A program made the translations under genes and the position numbers. Shown one piece after another: positions 1-7,799 of a DNA stretch of 64,000 nucleotides. The notes beneath the pieces are model-generated. The model worked only from the letters and a program-made list of their open reading frames with translations. It was not told where the DNA came from and made no database searches. Within the stretch, counting starts at the first letter, position 1. Each line of letters starts with the position of its first letter. Source of the DNA: Plebeiibacterium marinum (GTDB taxonomy: Bacteria > Bacteroidota > Bacteroidia > Bacteroidales > Marinilabiliaceae); assembly GCF_026013615.1 (NCBI RefSeq), contig NZ_JAPDPI010000002.1, positions 62,001-126,000 of the forward strand, written 5' to 3'.

Positions 1-1090
1 AAGCCAAATCCGCTTCCTGAATCTCGGGAGTACGATGCTCCTTCAAACGAGATTGTGTAGCTTTAGTCCACATCCTGTAACAAACCCCAGGAGCCAAACG
101 ACCAGCCCTTCCGGCTCTCTGATCAGCAGCATCCCTGGTAATCTCAATAGTTTCCAATCGACTCAAAGCTGAAGACGGATCAAAACGCATTGTTCTTGAA
201 AAGCCACAATCCACCACTACTTTTATGCCTTCTATGGTCAAACTGGTTTCGGCAATTGAGGTTGCCAGCACAACTTTCCGCTTCCCATTTTTATCAGGCA
301 TGATAGCCGCGAACTGCCTTGAGGGCGGCAACTGGCCATATAATGGATGAACAGCTATTTCATTCAGTGTTTTCCTTAAAATAGCTTCACATTTACGAAT
401 CTCCCCTTCTCCCGGCAAAAAAACCAACACATCCCCCTCTTCCTTTGCCATAACTTTTTTTACCAACCTGGCAGTCAATTCCGGAAGCATTCTCACATCA
501 CTCTCTCCTTCATACTTTATCTCTACGGGAAATTGGCGCCCCTGACTCTGAACCACTTTTGCCTTTAACAACGACGACAATTGCGGGAGGTTTAAGGTAG
601 CCGACATAATCATTATCCGTAAATCAGGACGAAGTACTTGCTGAGACTCCCTGGACAAGGCCAGGGCTACATCTGCAAAAAGGCTTCGTTCATGGAACTC
701 ATCAAAAATAACCATCCCCACGTTTTCAATTGCATTATCCGACTGCAGCATCCGCGTAAGAATACCTTCCGTAACAACCTCTATTTTAGTTTTTTCAGAA
801 ACACAATTATCAAAACGGATACGATACCCCACCGATTCTCCTACTTTTTCGCCTAGCAAATCCGCCATACGCATGGCAATTGTTTTTGCAGCCAACCGCC
901 TTGGCTCAAGCATGATAATCTTTCTTCCCTCCAACCATTCTTCCTTCATTAACGCCAGGGGTAATACCGTGCTTTTTCCTGCACCCGCCGGGGCATTAAC
1001 TATAATAGTATTCTCTTCTCCCAATGCCCCTCTTACTTCCTCAACTATTTCAACTACGGGCAAATCAATCTTTGCAATATCTAATTTCAA
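1..1090 (-). CDS. hrpB: ATP-dependent helicase HrpB, N-terminal part (runs off left edge)
   Basis: DExH-box RNA helicase-like ATPase; about 363 residues are in the window and the C-terminal part lies beyond base 1. Reading the minus strand I see a Walker A box NAPAGAGKST near residue 33, MLEPRRLAAKT, the DEFHERS Walker B box, SATLN (motif III) and the DAADQRAGRAGRLAPGVCYR block typical of DEAH helicases. I placed the start at TTG 1088-1090 because AGGAAA lies just upstream and a TAnnTTTG promoter (1119-1126) would start transcription about 20 bases before it; no ATG fits. It diverges from kdsA. The cellular role of HrpB in this phylum is unknown. Confidence 0.85.
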   Translation of the reverse strand, partial: MKLDIAKIDLPVVEIVEEVRGALGEENTIIVNAPAGAGKSTVLPLALMKEEWLEGRKIIMLEPRRLAAKTIAMRMADLLGEKVGESVGYRIRFDNCVSEKTKIEVVTEGILTRMLQSDNAIENVGMVIFDEFHERSLFADVALALSRESQQVLRPDLRIMIMSATLNLPQLSSLLKAKVVQSQGRQFPVEIKYEGESDVRMLPELTARLVKKVMAKEEGDVLVFLPGEGEIRKCEAILRKTLNEIAVHPLYGQLPPSRQFAAIMPDKNGKRKVVLATSIAETSLTIEGIKVVVDCGFSRTMRFDPSSALSRLETIEITRDAADQRAGRAGRLAPGVCYRMWTKATQSRLKEHRTPEIQEADLA

Positions 1091-1118
1091 TCTTTCCTGT
1101 ATTAATTTTAATAAAATA

Positions 1119-1151
1119 CAAAGTTAGGGAAAAGACTCCAGTACCAGGCAA
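1119..1151 (-). promoter_or_regulatory. Probable hrpB promoter (TTG / TAnnTTTG)
   Basis: On the minus strand TTG (1151-1149) and TAACTTTG (1126-1119) are separated by 22 bases, matching the Bacteroidota sigma-ABfr consensus. The predicted RNA start lies about 20 bases before the TTG start of hrpB. Confidence 0.55.
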
Positions 1152-1408
1152 CAACACTTTATTTCAAATACCCTGATCCCTTTTTCCTGCAACTTTATAC
1201 ATTTCAGAATTCGGTTCATTCATCTTTTTTCAGATATTAACCATATTAGTCCTTTATCTAATAAGTATTTATTAATTTAGCCGCGATTTTGTGAAGTTTT
1301 TTTACGTGTTCAACCAAAACGAATTGTCTTTAAAGGGTAGTTTTTATTGGGAAACAGAAAACATCACAATACAAAACAATTTAGGATGACAAAATACATA
1401 TCAATTCG

Positions 1409-1441
1409 TTGTGTTTTATTCATTTATCCTAAGTAATTTCG
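1409..1441 (+). promoter_or_regulatory. Probable kdsA operon promoter
   Basis: TTG at 1409-1411 and TAATTTCG at 1434-1441 (one mismatch to TAnnTTTG) are 22 bases apart. The RNA would start near 1448, which favours the ATG at 1469 over the in-frame TTG at 1442. Apart from this promoter and that of hrpB, I see nothing coding in the 378-base divergent gap 1091-1468. Confidence 0.45.
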
Positions 1442-1468
1442 TTGAGAACAATAAGGCAAATACAACGC

Positions 1469-2296
1469 ATGAAGAATATCAAAGTAGGCCAAAAAGAATT
1501 TGGCAAGGACAAACTTTTTATCATCGCAGGCCCTTGTGTGGTAGAAGAGGAGTCTATAATGATGAAAACTGCTGAAAGACTCAAGCAGATAGCTGACAAC
1601 CTGGATCTCCCTTTTATTTTCAAATCATCTTATGTAAAGGACAACAGAAGTTCTGTTGATTTTTACCATGGCCCGGGATTGGAAGAAGGATTAAAGATAT
1701 TGGAAAAAGTAAAAAACACTTTTGATGTACCTGTAATTTCAGATGTACACCAGGCTTCTGAAGTTAAGCCGGCAGCTGAGGTATTGGACGTTATTCAGAT
1801 ACCTGCATATTTGTGCATGCAAACATCATTGGTTACAGAGGCAGCAAAAACAGGAAAGGCTATCAACATAAAGCACGGACAATTTTTGGCTCCGGAAAAC
1901 ATGATTAAACCAGTTCAAAAGGTAGAGGCTTTTGGCAACAAAAACATCATGGTTACAGAACGGGGATATACATTCGGCTACAACGACCTAATTGTGGATC
2001 CAAGAAGTTTTTACGAACTGCAGCAAACAGGTTACCCTGTAGTATTTGACATTACGCATTGCATCAGAAGGTATGGTATTCCAAGTTCCGACCCTAACGG
2101 AGGAACTCGTCAATACCTTGGCCCTATTGCCCGCGCCGGAGTAGCAGCCGGAATCGACGGCATCTTCATCGAATCGCACCCGGTTCCTTGCGAAGCGCTT
2201 TGTGATGCTGCCAGTCAATATCCGTTGGATGAATTAGAAGAGTTCTTAAAACCTCTTATCGAAATTCACAACATTGAAAAACAAACAAGAAAATAA
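1469..2296 (+). CDS. kdsA: 3-deoxy-8-phosphooctulonate synthase (Kdo-8-P synthase)
   Basis: Condenses arabinose 5-phosphate and phosphoenolpyruvate to Kdo 8-phosphate, the first committed step of Kdo synthesis in the cytoplasm. The 275-residue length is normal. The family blocks IAGPCVVE, FKSSYVKDNRSS, GLKILEKVK, DVIQIPAYLCMQT, NIKHGQF and VFDITHCIRRYG are present. The start is the ATG at 1469, downstream of the promoter at 1409-1441. It is the first gene of a six-gene plus-strand cluster for a Kdo-type sugar; the next gene follows after 26 bases. No arabinose-5-phosphate isomerase (kdsD) is found in the cluster, which makes the next gene interesting. Confidence 0.95.
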   Translation: MKNIKVGQKEFGKDKLFIIAGPCVVEEESIMMKTAERLKQIADNLDLPFIFKSSYVKDNRSSVDFYHGPGLEEGLKILEKVKNTFDVPVISDVHQASEVKPAAEVLDVIQIPAYLCMQTSLVTEAAKTGKAINIKHGQFLAPENMIKPVQKVEAFGNKNIMVTERGYTFGYNDLIVDPRSFYELQQTGYPVVFDITHCIRRYGIPSSDPNGGTRQYLGPIARAGVAAGIDGIFIESHPVPCEALCDAASQYPLDELEEFLKPLIEIHNIEKQTRK

Positions 2297-2322
2297 AACT
2301 AAAATCACCAAAATATTATATC

Positions 2323-3345
2323 ATGGAATTATATCTTGATTCTGCAGACATTAACGAAATTGAAGAAGCATTTAAGTTAGGTTTTATAGATGGATTAACC
2401 ACCACCCCAACTTTTATGCACCGACACGGTATTACCGACATTGACGGAGCTATTGTAAAGCTTTCGAAAATGGTACCTGTTCTAATGATTGAAGCATTAG
2501 GCGACACTGCAGAAGAAATTGTTGCAGAAGCAAAACGCTTACTGTCCCTTGGGTTAGACAAAAAGAAAACTGTTTTTAAAATCCCGGCTTCTTTAATTGC
2601 AGCTCAGGCATGTAAAATGCTTCGCGAAGAAGGTATGATGGTAAATATCCACCTGGTATACAACATTCAACAAGCTTATATGGCTATGGCAGCTGGCGCT
2701 ACTTATGTTTGCGTGTTGGTGGGCCGTATGCAGGATCAGGGATATGACGCATTAAAATTAGTTGATGACTGTGTTAAGCTGGTTAATAAATACAACTACG
2801 ATACTAAAATCATGTTCTCTTCTGTGCGCCATCCGGAACACGTTAAAAATGCCATTGAATTAGGTGCTCAAAACATCACTATTCCCTGGAATATAATGAA
2901 GAACCTGAACAACAATAACTTTACAGAAATTGGCACGCAGCAATTCGTAAACCATACGCGTCAAATGACTTTAAAAGTAGGTGAAGTAATTGGAAGCAAA
3001 AACCCAACTATTGGCCTGGATGCAAAGGTTACTGATGCAACTGTTGAAATGACTAAATATGGCACAGGTGCTGTTTCTGTTATTGATGCAGACGGAAATC
3101 TTGTTGGCATATTCACCGATGGTGATTTGCGTCGCCACATGAATTCTGATGGTGAAAAAATCCTTACCATGAAAATGAGCGATCTTGACATGAAAATGCC
3201 AATTAACGTTGATATTGATGCAAAACTATACGAAGCGGTTTCTATTTTCAAAGATAAGCAAGTAGATAACATTATTGCTGTTAGCAACGGAAAGCCTGTT
3301 GGGATGCTTGATGTTCAGGATTTGGTAAAATTAGAGATTCTTTAA
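2323..3345 (+). CDS. Transaldolase/fructose-6-phosphate aldolase-like domain fused to a CBS-domain pair
   Basis: Two-part protein of 340 residues. Residues 1-215 are a small TalC/FSA-type transaldolase barrel: MELYLDSAD with Asp6, and Lys86 in TVFKIPAS, the position of the Schiff-base lysine of E. coli FSA. Residues 217-340 are two CBS motifs, the first with VGIFTDGDLRR, very like the CBS tail of arabinose-5-phosphate isomerase KdsD. The family motif TTNPS is changed here to TTTPT, so FSA Asn28 is Thr28. It sits between kdsA and kdnA, so a role in supplying or gating the kdsA substrate arabinose 5-phosphate is an attractive inference. FSA-type enzymes can join glycolaldehyde and glyceraldehyde 3-phosphate to that sugar. 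Reaction not shown; ordinary transaldolase activity is the alternative. Confidence 0.85.
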   Translation: MELYLDSADINEIEEAFKLGFIDGLTTTPTFMHRHGITDIDGAIVKLSKMVPVLMIEALGDTAEEIVAEAKRLLSLGLDKKKTVFKIPASLIAAQACKMLREEGMMVNIHLVYNIQQAYMAMAAGATYVCVLVGRMQDQGYDALKLVDDCVKLVNKYNYDTKIMFSSVRHPEHVKNAIELGAQNITIPWNIMKNLNNNNFTEIGTQQFVNHTRQMTLKVGEVIGSKNPTIGLDAKVTDATVEMTKYGTGAVSVIDADGNLVGIFTDGDLRRHMNSDGEKILTMKMSDLDMKMPINVDIDAKLYEAVSIFKDKQVDNIIAVSNGKPVGMLDVQDLVKLEIL

Positions 3346-3397
3346 TAGCCGACTATAAAAGAAACATATCCCTTTGGTGGATAACATACATATTATA

Positions 3398-3423
3398 AAG
3401 GGGTGATTTTAAAAATCACCCTT
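3398..3423 (+). terminator. Hairpin between the transaldolase-CBS gene and kdnA
   Basis: GGGTGATTTT (3401-3410) pairs with AAAATCACCC (3412-3421) around almost no loop, followed by a weak TTATTA tract. It could attenuate or process the operon message rather than end it, since the genes on both sides belong to one pathway. Confidence 0.4.
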
Positions 3424-3480
3424 ATTACGTTTAGGGCATAAGTCTTATGTCTTTTGTCTAACTTCTAAAAATCTAAAAAA

Positions 3481-4662
3481 ATGCCGGGTACAGAATTATT
3501 TGGTAAAGAAGAAAAAGAACAAGTAATGGAAGTCCTTGAAACAGGAATTCTATTCAGATATAACCACGATGAACAAAGGAAAGGCATATGGAAAGCAAAA
3601 ACCTTTGAAAAGGAATTTGCTGAATATCATAGTGCCAAGTATTGCCACATGGTAACAAGCGGTACTGCTGCAGATGCTGTTTCTTTAGCTTCGGTCGGTG
3701 TGGGTGCCGGCGATGAAGTTATCGTTCCCCCATTTACTTTTATTGCGCCAATTGAAGCAGTGGTGAATTGCGGTGCAGTTCCTGTATTTGCAGAAATTGA
3801 CGAGACGCTTTGTTTATCTGCAGCATCTATTGAAGCAGCCATTACACCTAAAACCAAAGCGGTAATGTTGGTACATATGGTTGGTGCCATGGCACAAATT
3901 GATGAAATTGTTGAAGTCTGCAACAAACATAACATCATATTGATTGAAGATACAGCACAGGCCCTGGGCGGATCTTACAAAGGGAAAATGTTAGGTACTT
4001 TTGGAAAAGTAGCCTGTTATTCTTTCGACTTCTTTAAGTTAATTACTGCAGGTGAAGGTGGTGCTGTTTTAACCAATGATGAAGAAGTTTATACAACAGC
4101 CCACACATGGAGCGACCACGGACACAGCCACCTTGGCAACAACCGCGGTGCCGAAGACCACCCAATTTTGGGCACAAACTATCGTATCAGTGAACTTCAT
4201 GCTGCCGTTGGTTTGGCGCAGTTCCGCAAAATTGATTATATCCTGGAACGTCTTCGTTCAAACAAAAAAGTTCTGAAGGATTACTTAAAGAAATTCCCAC
4301 AAGTGGTATTTAGGAATGTTCCTGATGAATCAGGGGATTCGGCTACTGTATTGAATTTCTTTTTACCTACACAGGAAGAAGCTAAAAAAGCTTGTGCTGA
4401 TTTAGCTGCCGAAGGTGTTGCTGCTGCTTACTGGTTTAACAACAACTATCACTTTATTAAAAACTGGGATCACTTAACAGAGTGTAAAGTTGCCGGTCCG
4501 GTAGGAATGCAATTCCTTGACAAGCCACAAGATTACAAAAACCTTGACTTGCCAAAATCATATGACATCATTGGCCGCTTGGTTTCTATTAATATGAATA
4601 TTACAAGTACACCTGAGCAATTGGAAGCTATATGCAAAGCTTTTGATAAAGTATTAGGATAA
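3481..4662 (+). CDS. kdnA: 8-amino-3,8-dideoxy-manno-octulosonate transaminase (KdnA-type)
   Basis: PLP-dependent DegT/DnrJ/EryC1-fold aminotransferase of 393 residues. In Shewanella KdnA transfers an amino group from glutamate to the C8 aldehyde of oxidised Kdo, giving Kdo8N. Seen here: the KdnA-like N-terminus MPGTELFG with FRYNHD, SGTAAD (phosphate binding), EDTAQ with Asp157, and Lys186 in FDFFKLITAGEGG as the likely PLP lysine. NYRISELHAAVGLAQ is also present. The immediate KdnB-like dehydrogenase and kdsB neighbours make the Kdo8N assignment much stronger than the fold alone. A different sugar aminotransferase is possible but less likely. Confidence 0.88.
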   Translation: MPGTELFGKEEKEQVMEVLETGILFRYNHDEQRKGIWKAKTFEKEFAEYHSAKYCHMVTSGTAADAVSLASVGVGAGDEVIVPPFTFIAPIEAVVNCGAVPVFAEIDETLCLSAASIEAAITPKTKAVMLVHMVGAMAQIDEIVEVCNKHNIILIEDTAQALGGSYKGKMLGTFGKVACYSFDFFKLITAGEGGAVLTNDEEVYTTAHTWSDHGHSHLGNNRGAEDHPILGTNYRISELHAAVGLAQFRKIDYILERLRSNKKVLKDYLKKFPQVVFRNVPDESGDSATVLNFFLPTQEEAKKACADLAAEGVAAAYWFNNNYHFIKNWDHLTECKVAGPVGMQFLDKPQDYKNLDLPKSYDIIGRLVSINMNITSTPEQLEAICKAFDKVLG

Positions 4663-4671
4663 TAAAATATT

Positions 4672-4720
4672 AAAGGCCATAAGTTAGGCAATGCAGAATG
4701 TCAGACTTATGGCTTTTGTT
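4672..4720 (+). terminator. Hairpin with T-rich tail after kdnA
   Basis: GCCATAAGT (4676-4684) pairs with ACTTATGGC (4705-4713) and is followed by TTTTGTTT. It looks like a terminator, yet kdnB of the same pathway follows; partial read-through or RNA processing would fit. Confidence 0.45.
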
Positions 4721-4765
4721 TAATTAGAAATTGAGAAAAGAAGTTTGATTTATGAATGTAGTAAG

Positions 4766-4800
4766 TCAACTTTCAACTTTCAACTTTCAACTTTCAACTA
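4766..4800 (+). repeat. Tandem heptamer repeat (TCAACTT)x5 just before kdnB
   Basis: Five back-to-back copies of TCAACTT occupy 4766-4800; the last ends in A. The array stops six bases before the kdnB ATG, so it takes the place of the translation initiation region. Such arrays can gain or lose units by slippage. Confidence 0.9.
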
Positions 4801-4806
4801 ATTACC

Positions 4807-5895
4807 ATGCTATACGATTTTAGAAGTTTTGTTAATCCGGGCCATTATGCTTTTGGCAAAGGAACTTTCAATCACTTGGGAGAATTAATCGACCGTAGAA
4901 AAACACCAACCAACGACTGGACTGTTTTTATGATTGATCACTTTTTCCAGGATAAAGAAAATATATTGAATCGCATCCCTAAATCAGATAAAGATTTAGT
5001 GATTTTTATTGATTCAACAGAAGAACCTAAAACCACTTTAGTAAATAAATATCGTGATCAGATCCTGGCACATCAGGATACCTTACCAGCTGTAATGGTT
5101 GGTATGGGTGGCGGAACTGCCATGGACTATGCAAAATCTACTGGTTTAATGGTTACAAACCCTGGTGATTCAAAAGACTATCAAGGATTAGACCTAATAA
5201 AAAACGAAGGGATATACACCATCTGTATTCCCACCATTACAGGAACAGGTGCAGAGGTTTCAATGACTGCCGTACTAAGTGGGCCGGAAAAGAAATTAGG
5301 AATCAAATGCGATTACACTATTCCAAACGAAGTGATTTTTGATCCTGAATTATTAGCAACTGTTCCTAATGAAGATCGATTCTTTACAGGAATGGACAAC
5401 TTCATTCACAATGTTGAATCAATGAATGGAAGCTGGATTAATTCAATGGGACTAGCATTTGCTGAGAAATCAAACGACATTACTGTTGAGGTATTTATGA
5501 ATAAATACAGGGACCAGTTAGAAGCTGATGAAAAAATGATGGTAGCTTCTATTATGGGAGGCAACAGTACTACTTATGGTCAGGTTGGTGTTTGCCATGC
5601 TTTGTCTTATGGCTTAGCTGTTGTTTTAGGAACTCACCACGGAGTTGGCAACTGCATTGTTTTCAACCAACTTGAAAAGTACTATCCGGAAGGATACAAA
5701 ACCTTTAAAGAAATGCAAGCCGCTCAGGGCGTTGAAATCCCGGCTAATATCACAGCAGGATGCACCGAAGAACAATTTGACCAAATGGTTGAAATAAGCT
5801 GGGCTCTTGAACATATGTGGGACAACGCTTTTGGCCATGACTGGAAAAACAAAATCTCAAAAGAAGAAATTAAGGATCTTTTCAAAAGAATGTAG
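4807..5895 (+). CDS. kdnB: Kdo C8 dehydrogenase, metal-dependent alcohol dehydrogenase (KdnB-type)
   Basis: Iron-type (group III) alcohol dehydrogenase of 362 residues. In Shewanella KdnB oxidises the C8 hydroxyl of Kdo with NAD before KdnA aminates it. Visible: the nucleotide-binding GMGGGTAMDYAK near residues 98-109, PTITGTGAEVS, and the metal-ligand region FTGMDNFIHNVE followed by GVCHALSYGL and THHGVGN histidines. It follows kdnA by 144 bases and precedes kdsB by 76. The start ATG lies right after the heptamer array and has no clear Shine-Dalgarno sequence. The family has many substrates; the function rests on the neighbours. Confidence 0.85.
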   Translation: MLYDFRSFVNPGHYAFGKGTFNHLGELIDRRKTPTNDWTVFMIDHFFQDKENILNRIPKSDKDLVIFIDSTEEPKTTLVNKYRDQILAHQDTLPAVMVGMGGGTAMDYAKSTGLMVTNPGDSKDYQGLDLIKNEGIYTICIPTITGTGAEVSMTAVLSGPEKKLGIKCDYTIPNEVIFDPELLATVPNEDRFFTGMDNFIHNVESMNGSWINSMGLAFAEKSNDITVEVFMNKYRDQLEADEKMMVASIMGGNSTTYGQVGVCHALSYGLAVVLGTHHGVGNCIVFNQLEKYYPEGYKTFKEMQAAQGVEIPANITAGCTEEQFDQMVEISWALEHMWDNAFGHDWKNKISKEEIKDLFKRM

Positions 5896-5914
5896 TATAA
5901 GACATTAGACTTAT

Positions 5915-5944
5915 AGATAAGAGATAATGGACAATCTCTTATCT
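5915..5944 (+). repeat. Hairpin of a dispersed intergenic repeat before kdsB
   Basis: AGATAAGAGAT (5915-5925) and ATCTCTTATCT (5934-5944) form an 11-base-pair stem with an 8-base loop. The flanking words (GTCTATTATCT, CTAAAAGTCTAAAA) recur before kdnA, pflA and near 63.5 kb, suggesting a degenerate repeat family or an RNA-processing signal. Confidence 0.6.
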
Positions 5945-5971
5945 TTTGTCTATTATCTAAAAGTCTAAAAT

Positions 5972-6727
5972 ATGAACATAGTAGGAATAATTCCAAGCAG
6001 ATACAGTTCTACACGCCTGCCGGGAAAGCCGCTTGCCATGATTGGTGATAAACCAATGGTGCAATGGGTTTACGAAAATTGCTTAAAAGGACTGGAGCAT
6101 GTTTTTGTGGCAACCGATGACCAGCGAATCATTGATGCAGTTGAAGCATTTGGTGGCAAGGCAGTAATGACAAGAGAAGACCATACCAGTGGAACGGACA
6201 GATGTGCTGAGGCTGCAGAAAAAATCAAAGAAAAATACGGATTAGACTCTGATGTTATTATAAATATTCAGGGAGACGAACCTTTTTTTAATGCCGACAT
6301 TCTTAAAGAAGTAAAAAAGAGCTTTGATAATCCTGAAACACAAATTGCAACCATGATTCAGGAAGCTACAGAAGCTGACCACATTTTTAATCCTGGTGAA
6401 GCAAAAGTAGTATTAAACCATAAAAACGAAGCCATTTATTTTAGCCGTTCCCCAATTCCATATTTAAGAAATATCGAACAATCAGATTGGCTAAAACACC
6501 ATACTTACTATCGCCATCTTGGAATCTATGCCTACAGGATTGATACTCTAAACAAGATTGTTGGATTGGAACCATCCTCTCTTGAAAAAGCTGAGTCGTT
6601 AGAACAGTTAAGATGGATTGAAAACGGAATTCCGGTGACTTGTGTTATTACGGACATGGATGAAACCATGTGCATCGACACTCCGGAGGATTTGGAAAGG
6701 GCAAATCAATTTATTAAAAACAGATAA
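5972..6727 (+). CDS. kdsB: CMP-Kdo/CMP-Kdo8N synthetase (3-deoxy-manno-octulosonate cytidylyltransferase)
   Basis: Activates the octulosonate with CTP so that it can be transferred to lipid A precursor. The 251-residue protein has the N-terminal nucleotide-binding block IIPSRYSSTRLPGKPL, then VFVATDD, the TSGTDRCAEAA motif, NIQGDEPF and HLGIYAYR. In Shewanella the homologue next to KdnA/KdnB prefers Kdo8N over Kdo, and by context the same preference is likely here. The start ATG follows the hairpin repeat at 5915-5944. The KdsC-like gene follows after 81 bases, which are filled by a palindromic repeat element. Confidence 0.95.
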   Translation: MNIVGIIPSRYSSTRLPGKPLAMIGDKPMVQWVYENCLKGLEHVFVATDDQRIIDAVEAFGGKAVMTREDHTSGTDRCAEAAEKIKEKYGLDSDVIINIQGDEPFFNADILKEVKKSFDNPETQIATMIQEATEADHIFNPGEAKVVLNHKNEAIYFSRSPIPYLRNIEQSDWLKHHTYYRHLGIYAYRIDTLNKIVGLEPSSLEKAESLEQLRWIENGIPVTCVITDMDETMCIDTPEDLERANQFIKNR

Positions 6728-6729
6728 AT

Positions 6730-6855
6730 GCCCCTCCCAGCTTCCCCAAAGGGGAGGAGAATAGCAGAGGGAAGTTCTGATTTAGTAACAATGAGATAAG
6801 TAAAAAACATGAGCACATTATACGTTACTCCCCATCCGGGGGAGATAGAGGGGGC
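6730..6855 (+). repeat. REP/BIME-like palindromic element overlapping the next gene start
   Basis: A 126-base element bounded by GCCCCTCC and GAGGGGGC, with an internal hairpin at each end: CCCC-AAA-GGGG near 6742-6752 and CTCCCC-ATC-GGGGGAG near 6829-6844. It is more GC-rich at its ends than its surroundings. It begins three bases after the kdsB stop and ends inside the KdsC-like reading frame, whose ATG and first 15 or so codons it supplies. Confidence 0.65.
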
Positions 6856-7513
6856 TTTTAGCACTATCGGAGGAACCTTTATAACACCGGTATCTGATTT
6901 AAAACAAAAACTATCAAAAATAAAAGCATACATTTTTGATTGGGATGGAGTATTTAACAATGGCTCAAAAGTAGGAAATGAAGGCAGCAGCTTTGCAGAA
7001 CCCGATGCCATGGGACTAAACATGCTTAAGCTTGATTACTGGTTACGCAATGGAAAATTACCACATACTTTTATTGTAACCGGTGAAGAAAACAAAAGTG
7101 CCCAGTTTTTAGCAAAACGAGAACATATGAATGCAGCCTTTTATCGTTGCAAATTTAAAGTCCGCGCACTGGAACGCATCTGTAAAGAAAATAATTTGCA
7201 ACCCGATGAAATTGCATTTTTCTTTGACGATATCTTAGACGTTGAATTGGCGCGTTCTGTTGGTGCCAGTTTCCAGATTAACCGAAATGCCAACCCTCTT
7301 TTCAATCAATATTTAGAAGACAACAAGAGCTGTGATTACAGAACTGGCCACCAGGGAGGAAACGGTGGTGTTCGCGAAGCCTGCGAATTAATCATTGGCT
7401 TAACCGGGAGCTTACCCCAAGCTATAGAAACCCGGATTGAGTTTACCGGTGATTACACCAGGTATCTTAACGACAGGGACCATATCGAAACAGTTTGTGA
7501 GCCGGTGGAGTAA
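6809..7513 (+). CDS. KdsC-like HAD-family phosphatase
   Basis: HAD-fold hydrolase of 234 residues, probably the Kdo-8-phosphate phosphatase of this cluster. The catalytic motif IFDWDGVF has Asp44 and Asp46. FIVTGEE (motif II region) and FFFDDILDVELA (acidic motif) follow, and GGNGGVREACELIIGL closely matches the KdsC GGRGAVREVCDLLL block. It is longer than usual KdsC (about 170-190 residues). The C-terminal extension is unexplained, and the first 17 residues are encoded by the palindromic element at 6730-6855. No standard start codon lies between that element and motif I, so the element's ATG seems to be used. It is the last gene of the sugar cluster. Confidence 0.8.
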   Translation: MSTLYVTPHPGEIEGAFSTIGGTFITPVSDLKQKLSKIKAYIFDWDGVFNNGSKVGNEGSSFAEPDAMGLNMLKLDYWLRNGKLPHTFIVTGEENKSAQFLAKREHMNAAFYRCKFKVRALERICKENNLQPDEIAFFFDDILDVELARSVGASFQINRNANPLFNQYLEDNKSCDYRTGHQGGNGGVREACELIIGLTGSLPQAIETRIEFTGDYTRYLNDRDHIETVCEPVE

Positions 7514-7528
7514 GACATAAAGGAGGTA

Positions 7529-7550
7529 TGCCCAAATGGTACTTTGGGCA
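7529..7550 (+). terminator. Hairpin at the end of the Kdo8N cluster
   Basis: TGCCCAAA (7529-7536) pairs with TTTGGGCA (7543-7550) around a 6-base loop, 16 bases after the stop codon. There is no T tract, so it may protect the 3-prime end or be a weak terminator. The gap 7551-7799 has no other feature except a likely promoter at its end. Confidence 0.5.
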
Positions 7551-7764
7551 ACCCCCAACAGCATAATTATAACTTCCTACACAATAAAATACAAAGCTGC
7601 ATTAATGTGAAAAAGACACACCACCCTGTCTCTTACAATTTCAAAGCTCATACCCGGTAGGTGTTATATCACAAAAAGTAAAACTTTATACAAAAACTTC
7701 CGTATAGGAATACAAAATCAAGCATTACAACCATTATAGTTTTTCATAATCTAAAGAAAAACAT

Positions 7765-7772
7765 AATTTTGT
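7765..7772 (+). promoter_or_regulatory. Candidate -7 promoter element of the licD-family gene
   Basis: TAATTTTG matches TAnnTTTG and lies 27 bases before the ATG at 7800. No clear TTG -33 element is seen. Confidence 0.4.
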
Positions 7773-7799
7773 AAGCCATTACACAAAAGGATTATTGGG

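Noticed and set aside
1442..1468. TTG at 1442 as kdsA start
   Set aside because: It overlaps the predicted RNA start; the family begins at ATG 1469.
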